The notes: generated by a model not told the origin, from the letters alone. A DNA stretch of 64,000 nt from Lachnospiraceae bacterium (GCA_017619615.1 JAFZRY010000014.1:90914-154913); one strand, 5' to 3'. Counted from the first letter of the stretch, positions 50,306 to 59,380 are shown. Numbers and translations are program-made.

Positions 50306-50683
50306 ATGAAGGCAATATTCCATGTTAACGATTTGAATAAGTGGACGACGACGCTGAACAGTGCTCTCAACATGCACAAAGTGGCAAAGGAAAACGGCGT
50401 TCCGGCAGATATATATATTGTCTCAAACGGTGAATCGGTCCTTATCATGAAGGGAGATCCCGAAGAGATGAGCGCTGAAGGAAAAGACCCCGCGCTTGCT
50501 GCTGCCCGTCTTCGTCTGCAGGAAGCCTTTGAAAAGAAGCTCCATGTCTGCTTTTGTCTTAAGGCGATGTCCCTCAGGGACCTTTCCCTCCCGGAGGATC
50601 TCGGAAGGGCGGAACTGGTCGCCTCTTCCGCTTTCCGTATGGCAGAGCTGCAGGAGCAGGGCTACGCATATATAAAGAGCTGA
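50306..50683 (+). CDS. DsrE-like small protein
   Basis: 125 residues. MKAIFHVNDLNKWTTTLNSA followed by PADIYIVSNGESV is the DsrE/DsrF-like fold (beta-alpha with a V.N....A start and an I.IV..G strand). It has Cys in HVCFCLKAM, a position where sulfur-carrying relatives keep a reactive Cys. It is placed between a dehydrogenase and the ferredoxin subunit of an oxidoreductase, all in one direction with short gaps. Its role in this operon is unknown; handling of sulfur for cluster assembly is possible. Confidence 0.75.
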   Translation: MKAIFHVNDLNKWTTTLNSALNMHKVAKENGVPADIYIVSNGESVLIMKGDPEEMSAEGKDPALAAARLRLQEAFEKKLHVCFCLKAMSLRDLSLPEDLGRAELVASSAFRMAELQEQGYAYIKS

Positions 50684-50720
50684 ACATATCCGCTGCTTTC
50701 TTGCCGGATAGGAAAGGATA

Positions 50721-50918
50721 ATGGAAATGAAAATACTCGTAAATGAAAAACGGTGCAAACGCTGCGGGATATGCTATTCATTCTGCCCGAAATCCGTTTT
50801 TGATCATGACGAAGACGGCCGTCCTCAGCCTGTCAGAACGGAAGACTGTATTGCCTGCAGACTCTGTGAGATGCGCTGCCCGGATTTCGCCATTCAGGTC
50901 GTGAAGGAGGATCAATAA
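50721..50918 (+). CDS. korD: 2-oxoacid:ferredoxin oxidoreductase, delta (ferredoxin) subunit
   Basis: 65 residues from ATG 50721 (ATG 50727 is also possible). Two [4Fe-4S] motifs: CKRCGICYSFCP and CIACRLCEMRCP. AGGAAAGGAT lies before the start. It passes electrons from the alpha/beta catalytic pair to free ferredoxin. The gene is the first of korDABC, with 2 bases to korA. Confidence 0.93.
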   Translation: MEMKILVNEKRCKRCGICYSFCPKSVFDHDEDGRPQPVRTEDCIACRLCEMRCPDFAIQVVKEDQ

Positions 50919-50920
50919 TC

Positions 50921-52051
50921 ATGGGAAAATTCAGATTCATGCAGGGGAATGAAGCCATGACGGAAGGTGCCATTGCAGCCGGCGCCCGTTTCTATGCGGG
51001 CTACCCGATCACCCCTTCCAGTGAAGTGGCGGAAACGTCTTCCGTGCGTCTGCCACAGGTCGGAGGCACCTATATCCAGATGGAAGATGAGATTGGAAGC
51101 ATGGCTGCTTTGATCGGTGCTTCGGTCTGCGGAAAAAAGGCCTATACGGCAACCAGCGGCCCCGGCATCTCGCTGATGTCCGAGAACCTGGGGGTGGCTA
51201 TGATGGGCGAAGTTCCGTGCGTAGTCATTGACGTACAGCGCTCCGGGCCGAGTACGGGCCTTGCGACAAAGCCTGCACAGGGTGATGTTATGCAGACTCG
51301 CTGGGGGACGCAGGGAGATCATTCCATTATAGTTCTGTCGCCGTCTTCCGTACAGGACTGCTTTGATCTTATGATCACGGCCTTCAACTATGCCGAACAA
51401 TACAGAACCCCGGTCATTTTCCTTTCCGAAGAAATCATCGGCCACCTGCGTGAGCAGGTCATTATCCGTGATCCGGAAGAGATCACGGTCGTTGACCGGG
51501 CCAGGCCCGCCGGAGACCCGAAGGATTACAGGGTCTATGATCATTCACAGGGCCTGGCACCGCTGGCGACTTTCGGCAGTGATTATATTTTTAAGATCAA
51601 TGCTACCATGCATGACGAAAAAGGCAATCCGAGCGCGAATCAGGAGAACTGCGAGCGGATCGTGAGGCATTTGTCGGAGAAGATCGAATCGCACGTGAAG
51701 GATATCAGTATTGTCAGAAGATATAACCTCGAAGATGCTGAATATATCATCATCACTTACGGAGGAACTACGCGGTCCGCGCTTTCAGCCATGCAGAAGG
51801 GGCGCGACGCGGGGCTTAAGATCGGCGTTTTGCAGATCGTTACCCTGTGGCCGGCTCCCGGCGCCGAGATCGAAGAAGTCATGAGTTCCGCGAACGCAGT
51901 CTTTGTCCCGGAATTGAATCTCGGACAGTATATATCCGAGGTACAGAAACGCAATCCCAGAAACATTCCGGTCATCGGTATCAACAAAACAAACAGCAAA
52001 CCGATTTTTCCTGCGGAAATTCTGGAGAAGATCAAGGAGGTCGCTGACTAA
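50921..52051 (+). CDS. korA: 2-oxoacid:ferredoxin oxidoreductase, alpha subunit
   Basis: 376 residues. FYAGYPITPSSEVAE and MEDEIGSMAALIGAS are the typical alpha-subunit motifs, then TSGPGISLMSENLGVA, PSTGLATKPAQGDV and a C-terminal transketolase-like domain (IITYGGTTRSALSAM). It provides the pyrimidine-binding half of the thiamine diphosphate site. KorA without a fused gamma domain fits the 2-oxoglutarate or 2-oxoacid type of enzyme. The stop overlaps the korB start. Confidence 0.95.
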   Translation: MGKFRFMQGNEAMTEGAIAAGARFYAGYPITPSSEVAETSSVRLPQVGGTYIQMEDEIGSMAALIGASVCGKKAYTATSGPGISLMSENLGVAMMGEVPCVVIDVQRSGPSTGLATKPAQGDVMQTRWGTQGDHSIIVLSPSSVQDCFDLMITAFNYAEQYRTPVIFLSEEIIGHLREQVIIRDPEEITVVDRARPAGDPKDYRVYDHSQGLAPLATFGSDYIFKINATMHDEKGNPSANQENCERIVRHLSEKIESHVKDISIVRRYNLEDAEYIIITYGGTTRSALSAMQKGRDAGLKIGVLQIVTLWPAPGAEIEEVMSSANAVFVPELNLGQYISEVQKRNPRNIPVIGINKTNSKPIFPAEILEKIKEVAD

Positions 52052-52869
52052 TGATTTCGGATTATTTACTTGAGGAAAAACTTCCGCTTTCCTGGTGTGC
52101 AGGCTGCGGAAACGGTATCATTCTTCAGTCGATCATGCGGAACATCGATGCACGCCACTGGCGGAAAGAAGATACGGTCATCTGCACCGGGATCGGATGC
52201 TCCGGCAAAGCCGATGACTATACAAGGACCAATTCGTTCCACGGGACCCATGGCCGGGCGATCGCTTTTTCGACCGGCATGAAACTGGCAAATCCGAATC
52301 TGCATGTGGTGGCTGTAATGGGCGATGGTGACGGCATTACGATCGGCGGCAACCATCTGATCCACGCGGCACGCCGCAACATGGACATCGTAGCCATTAT
52401 GATAAACAACCTGAACTACGGCATGACCGGCGGGCAGTATTCCGGCACGACTCCTCGGGATTCGATCACCAAGACCTCCGTATACGGACATGTGGAAGAC
52501 GGCTTTGACGTGTGCGGCGTAGTCAAAGCGGCCGGAGGCACTTTCGTGGCCAGGGGAACCGTCATGGATGTCGTACAGTTAAACTCGCTGATCGGCAAAG
52601 CCATGGATCACAAGGGATTCGCTTTCGTTGAGGTCATTTCTCCCTGTCCGGCTCAGTTCGGCCGTAATAATAAGATGTCTGCTGCGCCAGCCATGATGCA
52701 GTGGATCAAGGACAATACCGTTTCAGTGGCAAAAGCGGCCGGTATGAGCCGGGCAGAACTGAAAAAGAAGTTTGTCACGGGCATCTTTGAGGATCGGAAT
52801 GATCAGGACGATTACTATACGGCGTATAAGAAGATCATCGACAGGCTGGGAGGAGAAGAGAATGAGTAA
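52051..52869 (+). CDS. korB: 2-oxoacid:ferredoxin oxidoreductase, beta (thiamine diphosphate) subunit
   Basis: 272 residues. LPLSWCAGCGNGIILQSIM gives the cluster/ThDP start motif (C..C), GIGCSGKADDYTRTNSFHGTHGRA the substrate loop, and VVAVMGDGDGITIGGNHLI with MINNLNYGMTGGQ the Mg-diphosphate site. Whether it prefers 2-oxoglutarate or another 2-oxoacid cannot be read from the sequence. It overlaps korA and korC by a few bases. Confidence 0.95.
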   Translation: MISDYLLEEKLPLSWCAGCGNGIILQSIMRNIDARHWRKEDTVICTGIGCSGKADDYTRTNSFHGTHGRAIAFSTGMKLANPNLHVVAVMGDGDGITIGGNHLIHAARRNMDIVAIMINNLNYGMTGGQYSGTTPRDSITKTSVYGHVEDGFDVCGVVKAAGGTFVARGTVMDVVQLNSLIGKAMDHKGFAFVEVISPCPAQFGRNNKMSAAPAMMQWIKDNTVSVAKAAGMSRAELKKKFVTGIFEDRNDQDDYYTAYKKIIDRLGGEENE

Positions 52870-53425
52870 GCAGAAAGAAGTCACGATCAGCGGCGTGGGC
52901 GGCCAGGGGATGATCCTCTCCGGGACACTGCTGGCAAAAGCGGCTGCTATCCATGATCATAAAAAAGCGACCCTTTCTTCGGAATACGGCGTCGAAACCC
53001 GCGGTACTTTTGCAAAATCAGACGTCATCGTAAGCGATGAGGAAATCTATTTTCCGGACGTGACCGAACCGGACCTTGTTGTTTGTCTGCACCAGATCGC
53101 CTATGCACGTTACAGCGGAAAAGTGGGGGAAAAAGGCGTTCTGATTTACGACTCCAGTGAGGTCACTCCGGATCTGGCGCAGGCCGGAAAGGAAATCGGA
53201 GTAGATATCACGGCTGAGGCGAAGAAGGCGGGGCATCCCGCGACCGCAAATATCATCGTCATGGGCATGATCAGCGGATATCTGGACCTTGTGGAACCGG
53301 AGGGCGCCGAAGAGCAGATTAGAGAGTTTTTCGGAGCAAAAGGTGAAAAAACGGTTCAGATGAACCTGGTGGCCTATGATAACGGTTATGCCATCGGGAA
53401 AAACCTCGGACAGAATCGTGAATAA
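52862..53425 (+). CDS. korC: 2-oxoacid:ferredoxin oxidoreductase, gamma subunit
   Basis: 187 residues from ATG 52862, inside the 3' end of korB. The start VTISGVGGQGMILSGTLLAKAA is the gamma-subunit motif, followed by SEYGVETRGTFAKSDVIVS. It completes the korDABC complex: 2-oxoacid + CoA + oxidised ferredoxin gives acyl-CoA, CO2 and reduced ferredoxin. It is the last gene of the low-G+C block. Confidence 0.95.
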   Translation: MSKQKEVTISGVGGQGMILSGTLLAKAAAIHDHKKATLSSEYGVETRGTFAKSDVIVSDEEIYFPDVTEPDLVVCLHQIAYARYSGKVGEKGVLIYDSSEVTPDLAQAGKEIGVDITAEAKKAGHPATANIIVMGMISGYLDLVEPEGAEEQIREFFGAKGEKTVQMNLVAYDNGYAIGKNLGQNRE

Positions 53426-53491
53426 CCGGTATTTCTCCTTTTTTACTATTGTTTAGGAACACTTCTGTTTGCTTCTTCATTTTTTCCTTTT

Positions 53492-53526
53492 AACCGTCCG
53501 TCCTTTCGCAGGGGGGGCGGTTTTTT
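53492..53526 (+). terminator. Terminator after korDABC
   Basis: AACCGTCC (53492-53499) pairs with GGGCGGTT (53515-53522), one G-T pair, ending in TTTTTT. It is the probable right end of the island's transcription unit. Confidence 0.85.
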
Positions 53527-53577
53527 GATGCCAATACCGGAAACAACGGGATCCGATTCTTGCAGCATAACTTCCTG

Positions 53578-53592
53578 AGTTGTCTGAAAATA
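53578..53592 (+). promoter_or_regulatory. Candidate CodY-binding site in front of codY
   Basis: AGTTGTCTGAAAATA differs from the CodY consensus AATTTTCWGAAAATT at three positions. It ends two bases before the -35 of the codY promoter, a sensible place for autorepression. Confidence 0.5.
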
Positions 53593-53594
53593 AC

Positions 53595-53623
53595 TTGCTT
53601 ATGCCGGAAAAATATTGTAAGAT
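53595..53623 (+). promoter_or_regulatory. Promoter of codY
   Basis: TTGCTT (53595-53600), 17-base spacer, TAAGAT (53618-53623), 49 bases before the codY start. Confidence 0.7.
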
Positions 53624-53650
53624 AGCGGTGTTGAACCCGCTATCTTTTTT
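53619..53650 (+). terminator. Hairpin overlapping the codY -10, terminator-like for read-through RNA
   Basis: AAGATAGCGG (53619-53628) and CCGCTATCTT (53636-53645) form a perfect 10-bp stem with a 7-base loop, followed by further T. RNA started at the codY promoter begins near the loop and cannot form it; only RNA from upstream would. Confidence 0.7.
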
Positions 53651-53672
53651 ATTCATCCAAGGAGGTCCGCCG

Positions 53673-54428
53673 ATGAGCGTACAATTGCTGGACAAAATGA
53701 GAAGAATCAATAAATTGCTGCACTACGACGACAGCAATGTCGTCTCGTTCGGGGACATTTCCCGCGTGATGGGCGTGGAGTTCGGCGCGGGGGTCGTGGT
53801 GATCAGCGGCAAGGGGAAGATCCTGGGGCTGGGCCAGCCGCCGTTCGATCCGCTGTGGCCGCAGCTGCAGGTGGGCGATTTCCTGCCCGCGGAGCTGAAC
53901 GAACGGCTGCTGAACATCCTGTCCACGCAGGAGAACGCGAGCCTGCAGGCCCTGGGCTTCGAGGGCGAGGCGTGCGAGCGGCTGAAGGCCATCATAGCGC
54001 CGGTGGAGATCTCGCGGGTGCGGCTGGGCACGCTGTTCATCTACCGCGAGGGGAAAGGCTTCGACGTGGACGACATCATCCTGACCGAGCACGCGACCAT
54101 GATCATCGGCCTGGAGATGCGCCGCTCCTTAAGCGAAGAGGCGTCGCGCGAATTCCGCATGCAGCAGGCGGCCCGCTCGGCGGTGGCCACGCTGTCCGCG
54201 TCGGAACTGGAGGCGGTGCGCTACATCCTGGACGAGCTGGGCGGCACGGAGGGCATCCTGGTGGCCAGCAAGATCGCGGACCGGGTGGGCATCACGCGGT
54301 CGGTGATCGTCAACGCGCTGCGGAAGCTGGAGAGCGCGGAGATCATCGAGTCCCGGTCGTCGGGGATGAAGGGAACGTACATCCGCGTATTGAACAATCT
54401 GATCGAAGACGAACTGAATAATGCGTAA
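53673..54428 (+). CDS. codY: GTP-sensing transcriptional pleiotropic repressor CodY
   Basis: 251 residues from ATG 53673, preceded by AAGGAGG. N-terminal GAF domain ([29 protein letters not shown]), then the winged helix near the C-terminus: [20 protein letters not shown] followed by [20 protein letters not shown], the highly conserved CodY recognition region. It binds DNA when branched-chain amino acids and GTP are plentiful and represses amino acid uptake and synthesis. It is directly followed by an ilvD-type gene, 10 bases away. Confidence 0.97.
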   Translation: MSVQLLDKMRRINKLLHYDDSNVVSFGDISRVMGVEFGAGVVVISGKGKILGLGQPPFDPLWPQLQVGDFLPAELNERLLNILSTQENASLQALGFEGEACERLKAIIAPVEISRVRLGTLFIYREGKGFDVDDIILTEHATMIIGLEMRRSLSEEASREFRMQQAARSAVATLSASELEAVRYILDELGGTEGILVASKIADRVGITRSVIVNALRKLESAEIIESRSSGMKGTYIRVLNNLIEDELNNA

Positions 54429-54438
54429 AGGAGCCACC

Positions 54439-56136
54439 ATGGAGATCCACAACCATGACATCGACGACCGCACGCAGGCCTATTACGTCGGCCTGATGCA
54501 CGCGTGCGGCTACAGCGAAAAAGACCTGCGCCACCCGGTGATCGGCATCGTCAACTCCTTTACGGACGCCAACCCGGGCCACAAGCCGCTGCGCGAGCTG
54601 GCGCAGTACGTGAAGGACGGCGTGTGGGCGGCCGGCGGGACGCCGGCGGAATTCTGCGTGCCGGCGCCGTGCGACGGGATGGCGCAGGGGCTCGGGATGC
54701 ATTACATCCTGCCGGAACGCGACCTGATCGCGGGCGCGGCGGAAGGGATGGCGCGGGCCCACGATTTCGACGGCCTCGTCTTCCTGTGCTCCTGCGACAA
54801 GATCGTCCCGGGCATGCTGATGGCGGCGGCCTCGCTGGATAAGCCCTGCATCTTCCTGACCGCGGGCTGCATGATCCCGTACGACGACGGGCAGCGGGTC
54901 TTCGTGACCCCGGACCTTAAGGAATCCATCGGCGAATACAACGCGGAGCGCATCACGGCCGCGGAATTCGACCGCTACAAACAGAACATCTGCTTCTCCG
55001 GCGGGACCTGCTCCATGTACGGGACGGCCAATACGATGGGGGTGTTCGCGGAGGCCATCGGCATTTCGCCGATCGGCTCGGTCACGACGCTGTTCTGCTC
55101 CGCGGACAAGATGCGCCAGGCCCGCATGGTCGGCGCGCGCGCCGTGGAACTGGTGCGGGAGGGGATCCGCTTTTCGGACATCGTCACCTGCGATTCGGTG
55201 GTCAACGGCCTGCGCCACGTGAGCGCGACCGGCGGCTCCACTAACGCGCAGCTGCACATCTGCGCGCTGGCCAAGGTCATGGGGCTCCCGATCGGGCTGC
55301 GCGAATTCGACGAGATCCAGAAGGACGTCCCGGTCATCGCGAAGTTCAAACCGTCCTCGAAGTACAATATCAGCGACTACCACAAGGCCGGCGGCGTCGG
55401 CGCGACCCTGCAGGCCATCCGCCGCCATCTGAACCTGGACGCGAAACTCGTGACGGGCGGCACGCTGGGCGAATTCCTGGACCGCTTCGACCGGCCGGTG
55501 GACCGGAACATCATTCATACGGAGGAGGATCCGCTGTACCCGGACGGCTGCTTCAAGGTGCTGTACGGGAACATCGCGCCGGGCGGCTGCATCGTGAAAA
55601 AGAGCGGCGTGGAGCCGTCCATGTTCCGCCACAGCGGGCCGGCGGTCTGCTTTGATTCGGAGGAAGCGCTGCGCGAGGCGATGGTGGACCGGCGGATCGT
55701 GCCCGGCTGCGTGCTGGTGATCCGCTACGAGGGCCCGAAGGGCGGGCCGGGCATGCGCGAAATGTCCATCCCCGCCGCCATGCTGGTGGGCATGGGCCTG
55801 CACACGTCCGTGGCCATGATCACGGACGGCCGGTACTCCGGCGCTACCCGGGGGCCGTGCATCGGCCACATTTCCCCGGAGGCGTGGGACGGCGGCCCGA
55901 TCGCGGCGGTGCGGGACGGCGACATGATCCATATCGACATCGACGCGGGCACGATCCACGCGGATATTCCCGACGAAGAAATCTGCGCACGTCTGCAGCA
56001 CGTCGCCCGTCCGGACCATCCGGCCGCCGGCGTGATGGCCGCGTACCGCGAGACAGTATCGGCTTCGAATGACGGCGCGACCTGGCTGTACCGCAAAAAA
56101 GCGACATCTGAGGCGGCACAAGGCGGCAAATTGTGA
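54439..56136 (+). CDS. ilvD: Dihydroxy-acid dehydratase family protein (IlvD/Edd)
   Basis: 565 residues from ATG 54439 (AAAGGAGCC upstream). IlvD/Edd markers: [60 protein letters not shown] and [21 protein letters not shown]. The three cluster Cys are present. IlvD makes 2-oxo acids for valine and isoleucine synthesis; sugar-acid dehydratases share this family, so specificity is not certain. Co-transcription with codY, whose effectors are branched-chain amino acids, favours the IlvD role. Confidence 0.88.
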   Translation: MEIHNHDIDDRTQAYYVGLMHACGYSEKDLRHPVIGIVNSFTDANPGHKPLRELAQYVKDGVWAAGGTPAEFCVPAPCDGMAQGLGMHYILPERDLIAGAAEGMARAHDFDGLVFLCSCDKIVPGMLMAAASLDKPCIFLTAGCMIPYDDGQRVFVTPDLKESIGEYNAERITAAEFDRYKQNICFSGGTCSMYGTANTMGVFAEAIGISPIGSVTTLFCSADKMRQARMVGARAVELVREGIRFSDIVTCDSVVNGLRHVSATGGSTNAQLHICALAKVMGLPIGLREFDEIQKDVPVIAKFKPSSKYNISDYHKAGGVGATLQAIRRHLNLDAKLVTGGTLGEFLDRFDRPVDRNIIHTEEDPLYPDGCFKVLYGNIAPGGCIVKKSGVEPSMFRHSGPAVCFDSEEALREAMVDRRIVPGCVLVIRYEGPKGGPGMREMSIPAAMLVGMGLHTSVAMITDGRYSGATRGPCIGHISPEAWDGGPIAAVRDGDMIHIDIDAGTIHADIPDEEICARLQHVARPDHPAAGVMAAYRETVSASNDGATWLYRKKATSEAAQGGKL

Positions 56137-56166
56137 AACAATTATGAATTATAAATGAAATTTCTC

Positions 56167-56196
56167 TTGCGGACATTAGGAATAATATGCTATATT
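56167..56196 (+). promoter_or_regulatory. Possible promoter of the TAXI-TRAP operon
   Basis: TTGCGG (56167-56172), 18-base spacer, TATATT (56191-56196). Moderate match. Confidence 0.5.
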
Positions 56197-56220
56197 TATT
56201 CAGTTGTTAGACGCGGAAAA

Positions 56221-56237
56221 ATTTCTGTTTCAGAAAT
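56221..56237. promoter_or_regulatory. Palindrome before the TRAP permease, candidate operator
   Basis: ATTTCTG-TTT-CAGAAAT, a perfect 7-bp dyad with a 3-base centre, lies between the promoter and the ribosome binding site (AGAGGAG at about 56247). It would be well placed as a roadblock operator. The binding protein is unknown. Confidence 0.55.
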
Positions 56238-56258
56238 CACAAACGAAGAGGAGCAATC

Positions 56259-58268
56259 ATGAGCAAAGAGAAGACAGCCAAGGAAATCGACGTGAATTCC
56301 CTTGACGCAGACCTGGCTGCTGCGCAAAAGCTGGAGACAAGCAAGAACAGTGTGTGGGGCAAGATCGCGATCTGCGTCGCGTTCGCCATGTCCATCTACC
56401 ACATCATCAAGGTCTTCTGGGGCACCTGGACCTTCATCCCGAGCAGCATCAAGGGCGTTATCCCGGAGCGCGGCATCCACGTGGCGCTGGCTTTCACGAT
56501 CCTGTTCCTGACGATGCCTCTGTATGAGCATGTGTTCAAAGACCGCTATGCGGGCAGCAAATCGTTCCGCATCGTTACCCGGATCATTGACGTGATCTGC
56601 ATCATCGCCCTGTGGGCGGCCATCGTCATGGCCTGGTACGAGTACGACCACCTGTCGGAAAACCTGGGCATGCCCGGCAAATGGGCGGCCGTGGCCGGCT
56701 GCATCCTGTTCATCCTGGTGCTGGAAGGGGCGCGGCGCTGTCTCGGCTACATCATGCCGATCCTGGCGCTCATCTTCTTTGCCTACGCCCGCTGGGGCCA
56801 TCTGATCCAGGGCCGCCTCGGCCATCAGAAATACACGTTCAAGGCGCTGTTCCAGTACATGGCGCTTGACCTGGACGGCGTGTTCGGCACTACCATTTCG
56901 GTCTCCGCCGGCGTTATCTTCATGTTCGTCATGTTCGGCGCCTTCCTGGATTCCTCGGGCTGCTCCAACTTCATCAATGATATGGCGCTTTCCCTGACCG
57001 GCAAACTGCGCAGCGGTCCTGCTCTGTCCGCGGTCGTGGCCTCCGCTCTGATGGGCTGCATCAACGGCTCCGCCGTGGCGAACGTCGTGGGTACCGGTAC
57101 CTTCACGATCCCGCTGATGAAATCCCGCGGCTACAAGCCCGATTTCGCGGGCGGTGTCGAAGCCGTGGCTTCCACCGGCGGCCAGATCCTGCCGCCCGTC
57201 ATGGGTTCCGGCGCGTTCCTGATGGTGGCGTTCACGCTTGAGAAATATACCACCATCGTCAAAGCGGCCGTGATCCCCGCCGTGCTGTACTTCATCGGCG
57301 CCGGCATCGCTGTGTACGCGCAGGGCGAGATCGGCGACGTCGAGTTGCTGCCGAAGGACCAGATCCCGAAGACCCGCAAGGTGTTCAAGGACGGCTGGAT
57401 GTACCTGGTCATCATCGCCATCCTGGTCTGGGCCCTGCTGATCGCGCAGTACTCCCCCGTCATGGCGGCCCTGATCGGCACGGCTTCCGTCCCGATCGTC
57501 ATGCTGGTGGACAGGAAGAAACGCTTTACGTTTAAGGATATCCCGAAGTCCCTGGTCAAGAGCGGCTTCAACTCGCTGTCCATCGTGGCGGGTTGCGCCT
57601 GCGCTGGCATCGTCGTGGCCATGGTGGCCCGCACCGGTCTGGGCGCCAAGTTCGGCGACGCGATGATCAACGCCGCGGGCGGCCAGCTGTTCCTGTCCCT
57701 GCTGTTCACGGCCATCGCCTGCATCATCCTCGGCATGGGCCTGCCGACCACGTCGGCTTACGTCATCGGCGCATCCATCCTGGCGCCCGCGCTGACGGGC
57801 CTGGGCCTTCCGCTGCTGACCGCGCACCTGTTCGTGTTCTACTTCGCCTGCCTGTCCGCCATCACGCCGCCTGTCGCACTGGCCGCGTACGCCGGCGCCG
57901 GCATCGCAAAGAGCAACCCGATGACAACGGCCGTGCAGGCCTGCAAGATCGGTTTTGCCGGCTTCATCGTCCCGTTCGTGTTCTGCTACAACAGCGCGCT
58001 GAACCTGAACGGCTCGCTGGGCGAGATCCTGATGGTCTGCGGCACGGCCCTGGTCGGCTGCTTCGGCATGTCCTGCGGCATGCAGGGCTGGTACTTCAGC
58101 AAACAGCGGAAACTGAACTGGCTCTTCCGTATCATCATCATCGCCGCCGGCCTGTGCATGATGATCCCGAACGATCTGCTGAGTATCGTCGGCCTGGCGA
58201 TCCTTGCGGCTGTTGCGGTGTATGAAATCATGCTGAACAAAAAACTCAGTGCGGCCGCGGCTGCCTGA
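56259..58268 (+). CDS. TRAP transporter fused permease (4TM + 12TM), TAXI type
   Basis: 669 residues. An N-terminal DctQ-like four-span part (to about residue 170) is fused to a DctM domain. Signatures: GSAVANVVGTGTFTIPLMKS, GYKPDFAGGVEAVASTGGQI and PPVMGSGAFLMV; later CIILGMGLPTTSAYVI and SAITPPVALAAYAGAGIAKS. Fused permeases of this kind work with TAXI binding proteins, one of which is encoded next. Here the permease gene comes first, whereas the binding protein is usually first. The substrate is probably glutamate, 2-oxoglutarate or a similar acid. Confidence 0.95.
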   Translation: MSKEKTAKEIDVNSLDADLAAAQKLETSKNSVWGKIAICVAFAMSIYHIIKVFWGTWTFIPSSIKGVIPERGIHVALAFTILFLTMPLYEHVFKDRYAGSKSFRIVTRIIDVICIIALWAAIVMAWYEYDHLSENLGMPGKWAAVAGCILFILVLEGARRCLGYIMPILALIFFAYARWGHLIQGRLGHQKYTFKALFQYMALDLDGVFGTTISVSAGVIFMFVMFGAFLDSSGCSNFINDMALSLTGKLRSGPALSAVVASALMGCINGSAVANVVGTGTFTIPLMKSRGYKPDFAGGVEAVASTGGQILPPVMGSGAFLMVAFTLEKYTTIVKAAVIPAVLYFIGAGIAVYAQGEIGDVELLPKDQIPKTRKVFKDGWMYLVIIAILVWALLIAQYSPVMAALIGTASVPIVMLVDRKKRFTFKDIPKSLVKSGFNSLSIVAGCACAGIVVAMVARTGLGAKFGDAMINAAGGQLFLSLLFTAIACIILGMGLPTTSAYVIGASILAPALTGLGLPLLTAHLFVFYFACLSAITPPVALAAYAGAGIAKSNPMTTAVQACKIGFAGFIVPFVFCYNSALNLNGSLGEILMVCGTALVGCFGMSCGMQGWYFSKQRKLNWLFRIIIIAAGLCMMIPNDLLSIVGLAILAAVAVYEIMLNKKLSAAAAA

Positions 58269-58289
58269 CCGCTTTACCCCTGATAGTCC

Positions 58290-58306
58290 GAAAACCGTTG
58301 GTTTTC
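58290..58306 (+). repeat. Intercistronic hairpin between TRAP permease and binding protein
   Basis: GAAAACC-GTT-GGTTTTC, a perfect 7-bp stem. It probably protects the downstream binding-protein mRNA, which is needed in greater amount. Confidence 0.6.
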
Positions 58307-58343
58307 CAGCTATAAAAACAAAACACAAAAGGAGAGAAACAAA

Positions 58344-59351
58344 ATGAAGAAGATCATGAGCTTACTGCTGGTCCTGGCCATGGTTCTGGCCCTGACCGCG
58401 TGCGGCGGCGGCAACACCACGCCGACCACGACCGCAGCTCCCGGCGGTGAATACGAGTACAAGGGCGACCGTCTGACCATCGGCGGTGCCGACTCCACCG
58501 GTACCATGTACGCCGCGGCCGTCGCCGTAGCGACCACCTTCACCAACAACATCAAGGGCATGAACGTCGATGCCACCACTTCCTCCGGCTCCAACGAGAA
58601 CGCGCTGAAAGTCAACAGCGGCGAGATCCAGCTCGGCATGTGCTCCGGCGATGCTGCGCTGAGCGCCGTGAACGGCACCGGCAAGTTCGAGGATAAGGGC
58701 AAGCAGGAAAACATCTGCGCCATCGGCGCCGTGTATCCGTCCCTGTCCAACTGGATCGCGCTGAAGTCCTCGGGCTACACCTATCTGCATGATGCGAAGG
58801 GCACCTTCGGCATCGGCCCGTCCGCTTCCACTTCCGAATCCTCCGCTCTGCTGGGTCTGGAGACCGTCGGCATCACGAAGGACAATGCGAACCTGGTCAA
58901 CGTCACCCTGGGTGAAGGCGCCGACAACGTCGCCGACGGCACCATGAACGCTTCCACCGCTTTCGCGGGCGTTCCCGTGGGCGCTCTGGCGAACGCCGCC
59001 AACACCAAGGACTGCGTCCTGCTCGGCTTCACCGATGAAGAGCTGGACAAGATCGTTGCCGCGAACGCCGCCTACTACAAAGCCACGATCCCGGCCGGCA
59101 CCTACAAGGGCCAGGATGCGGACGTCCCTACCTTCGGCGTGAAGTGCATGGTCATCTGCAACAAGGATCTGGGCTATGACGAAGCGTATCAGATGGCGAA
59201 GACCCTGTACGAACAGGCCGAAAAGATGATCGAAGGCAACAAGTTCTTCTACAACATGGCCGACAAGGCGTTCATCGCCACCGACCTGCCCATCAGCCTG
59301 CACCCCGGTGCCGAAGCCTTCTACAAGGAAGTCGGCCTCATCGGCAAGTAA
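58344..59351 (+). CDS. TAXI-family TRAP substrate-binding lipoprotein
   Basis: 335 residues. Lipoprotein signal KKIMSLLLVLAMVLALTAC, short Thr-rich linker, then the TAXI domain: LTIGGADSTGTMYAAAVAVA (G...G.YY..G..), ATTSSGSNENALKVNSGEIQ and FGIGPSAS-type loops. It captures the substrate of the fused TRAP permease encoded upstream. AAAAGGAGAGAAAC precedes the ATG. A terminator carrying the rpsB promoter follows. Confidence 0.95.
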   Translation: MKKIMSLLLVLAMVLALTACGGGNTTPTTTAAPGGEYEYKGDRLTIGGADSTGTMYAAAVAVATTFTNNIKGMNVDATTSSGSNENALKVNSGEIQLGMCSGDAALSAVNGTGKFEDKGKQENICAIGAVYPSLSNWIALKSSGYTYLHDAKGTFGIGPSASTSESSALLGLETVGITKDNANLVNVTLGEGADNVADGTMNASTAFAGVPVGALANAANTKDCVLLGFTDEELDKIVAANAAYYKATIPAGTYKGQDADVPTFGVKCMVICNKDLGYDEAYQMAKTLYEQAEKMIEGNKFFYNMADKAFIATDLPISLHPGAEAFYKEVGLIGK

Positions 59352-59380
59352 TTTCATTCAGTAATTTCTGAAAAAATCAC

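Noticed and set aside
43060..53430. Integrative element or prophage carrying the low-G+C island
   Set aside because: No integrase, transposase, phage gene, tRNA or direct-repeat attachment site was found at either edge; only composition suggests transfer.
59362..59377. CodY box (AATTTCTGAAAAAAT) upstream of rpsB
   Set aside because: Four mismatches, A+T-rich background at the end of a gene, and ribosomal genes are not typical CodY targets.
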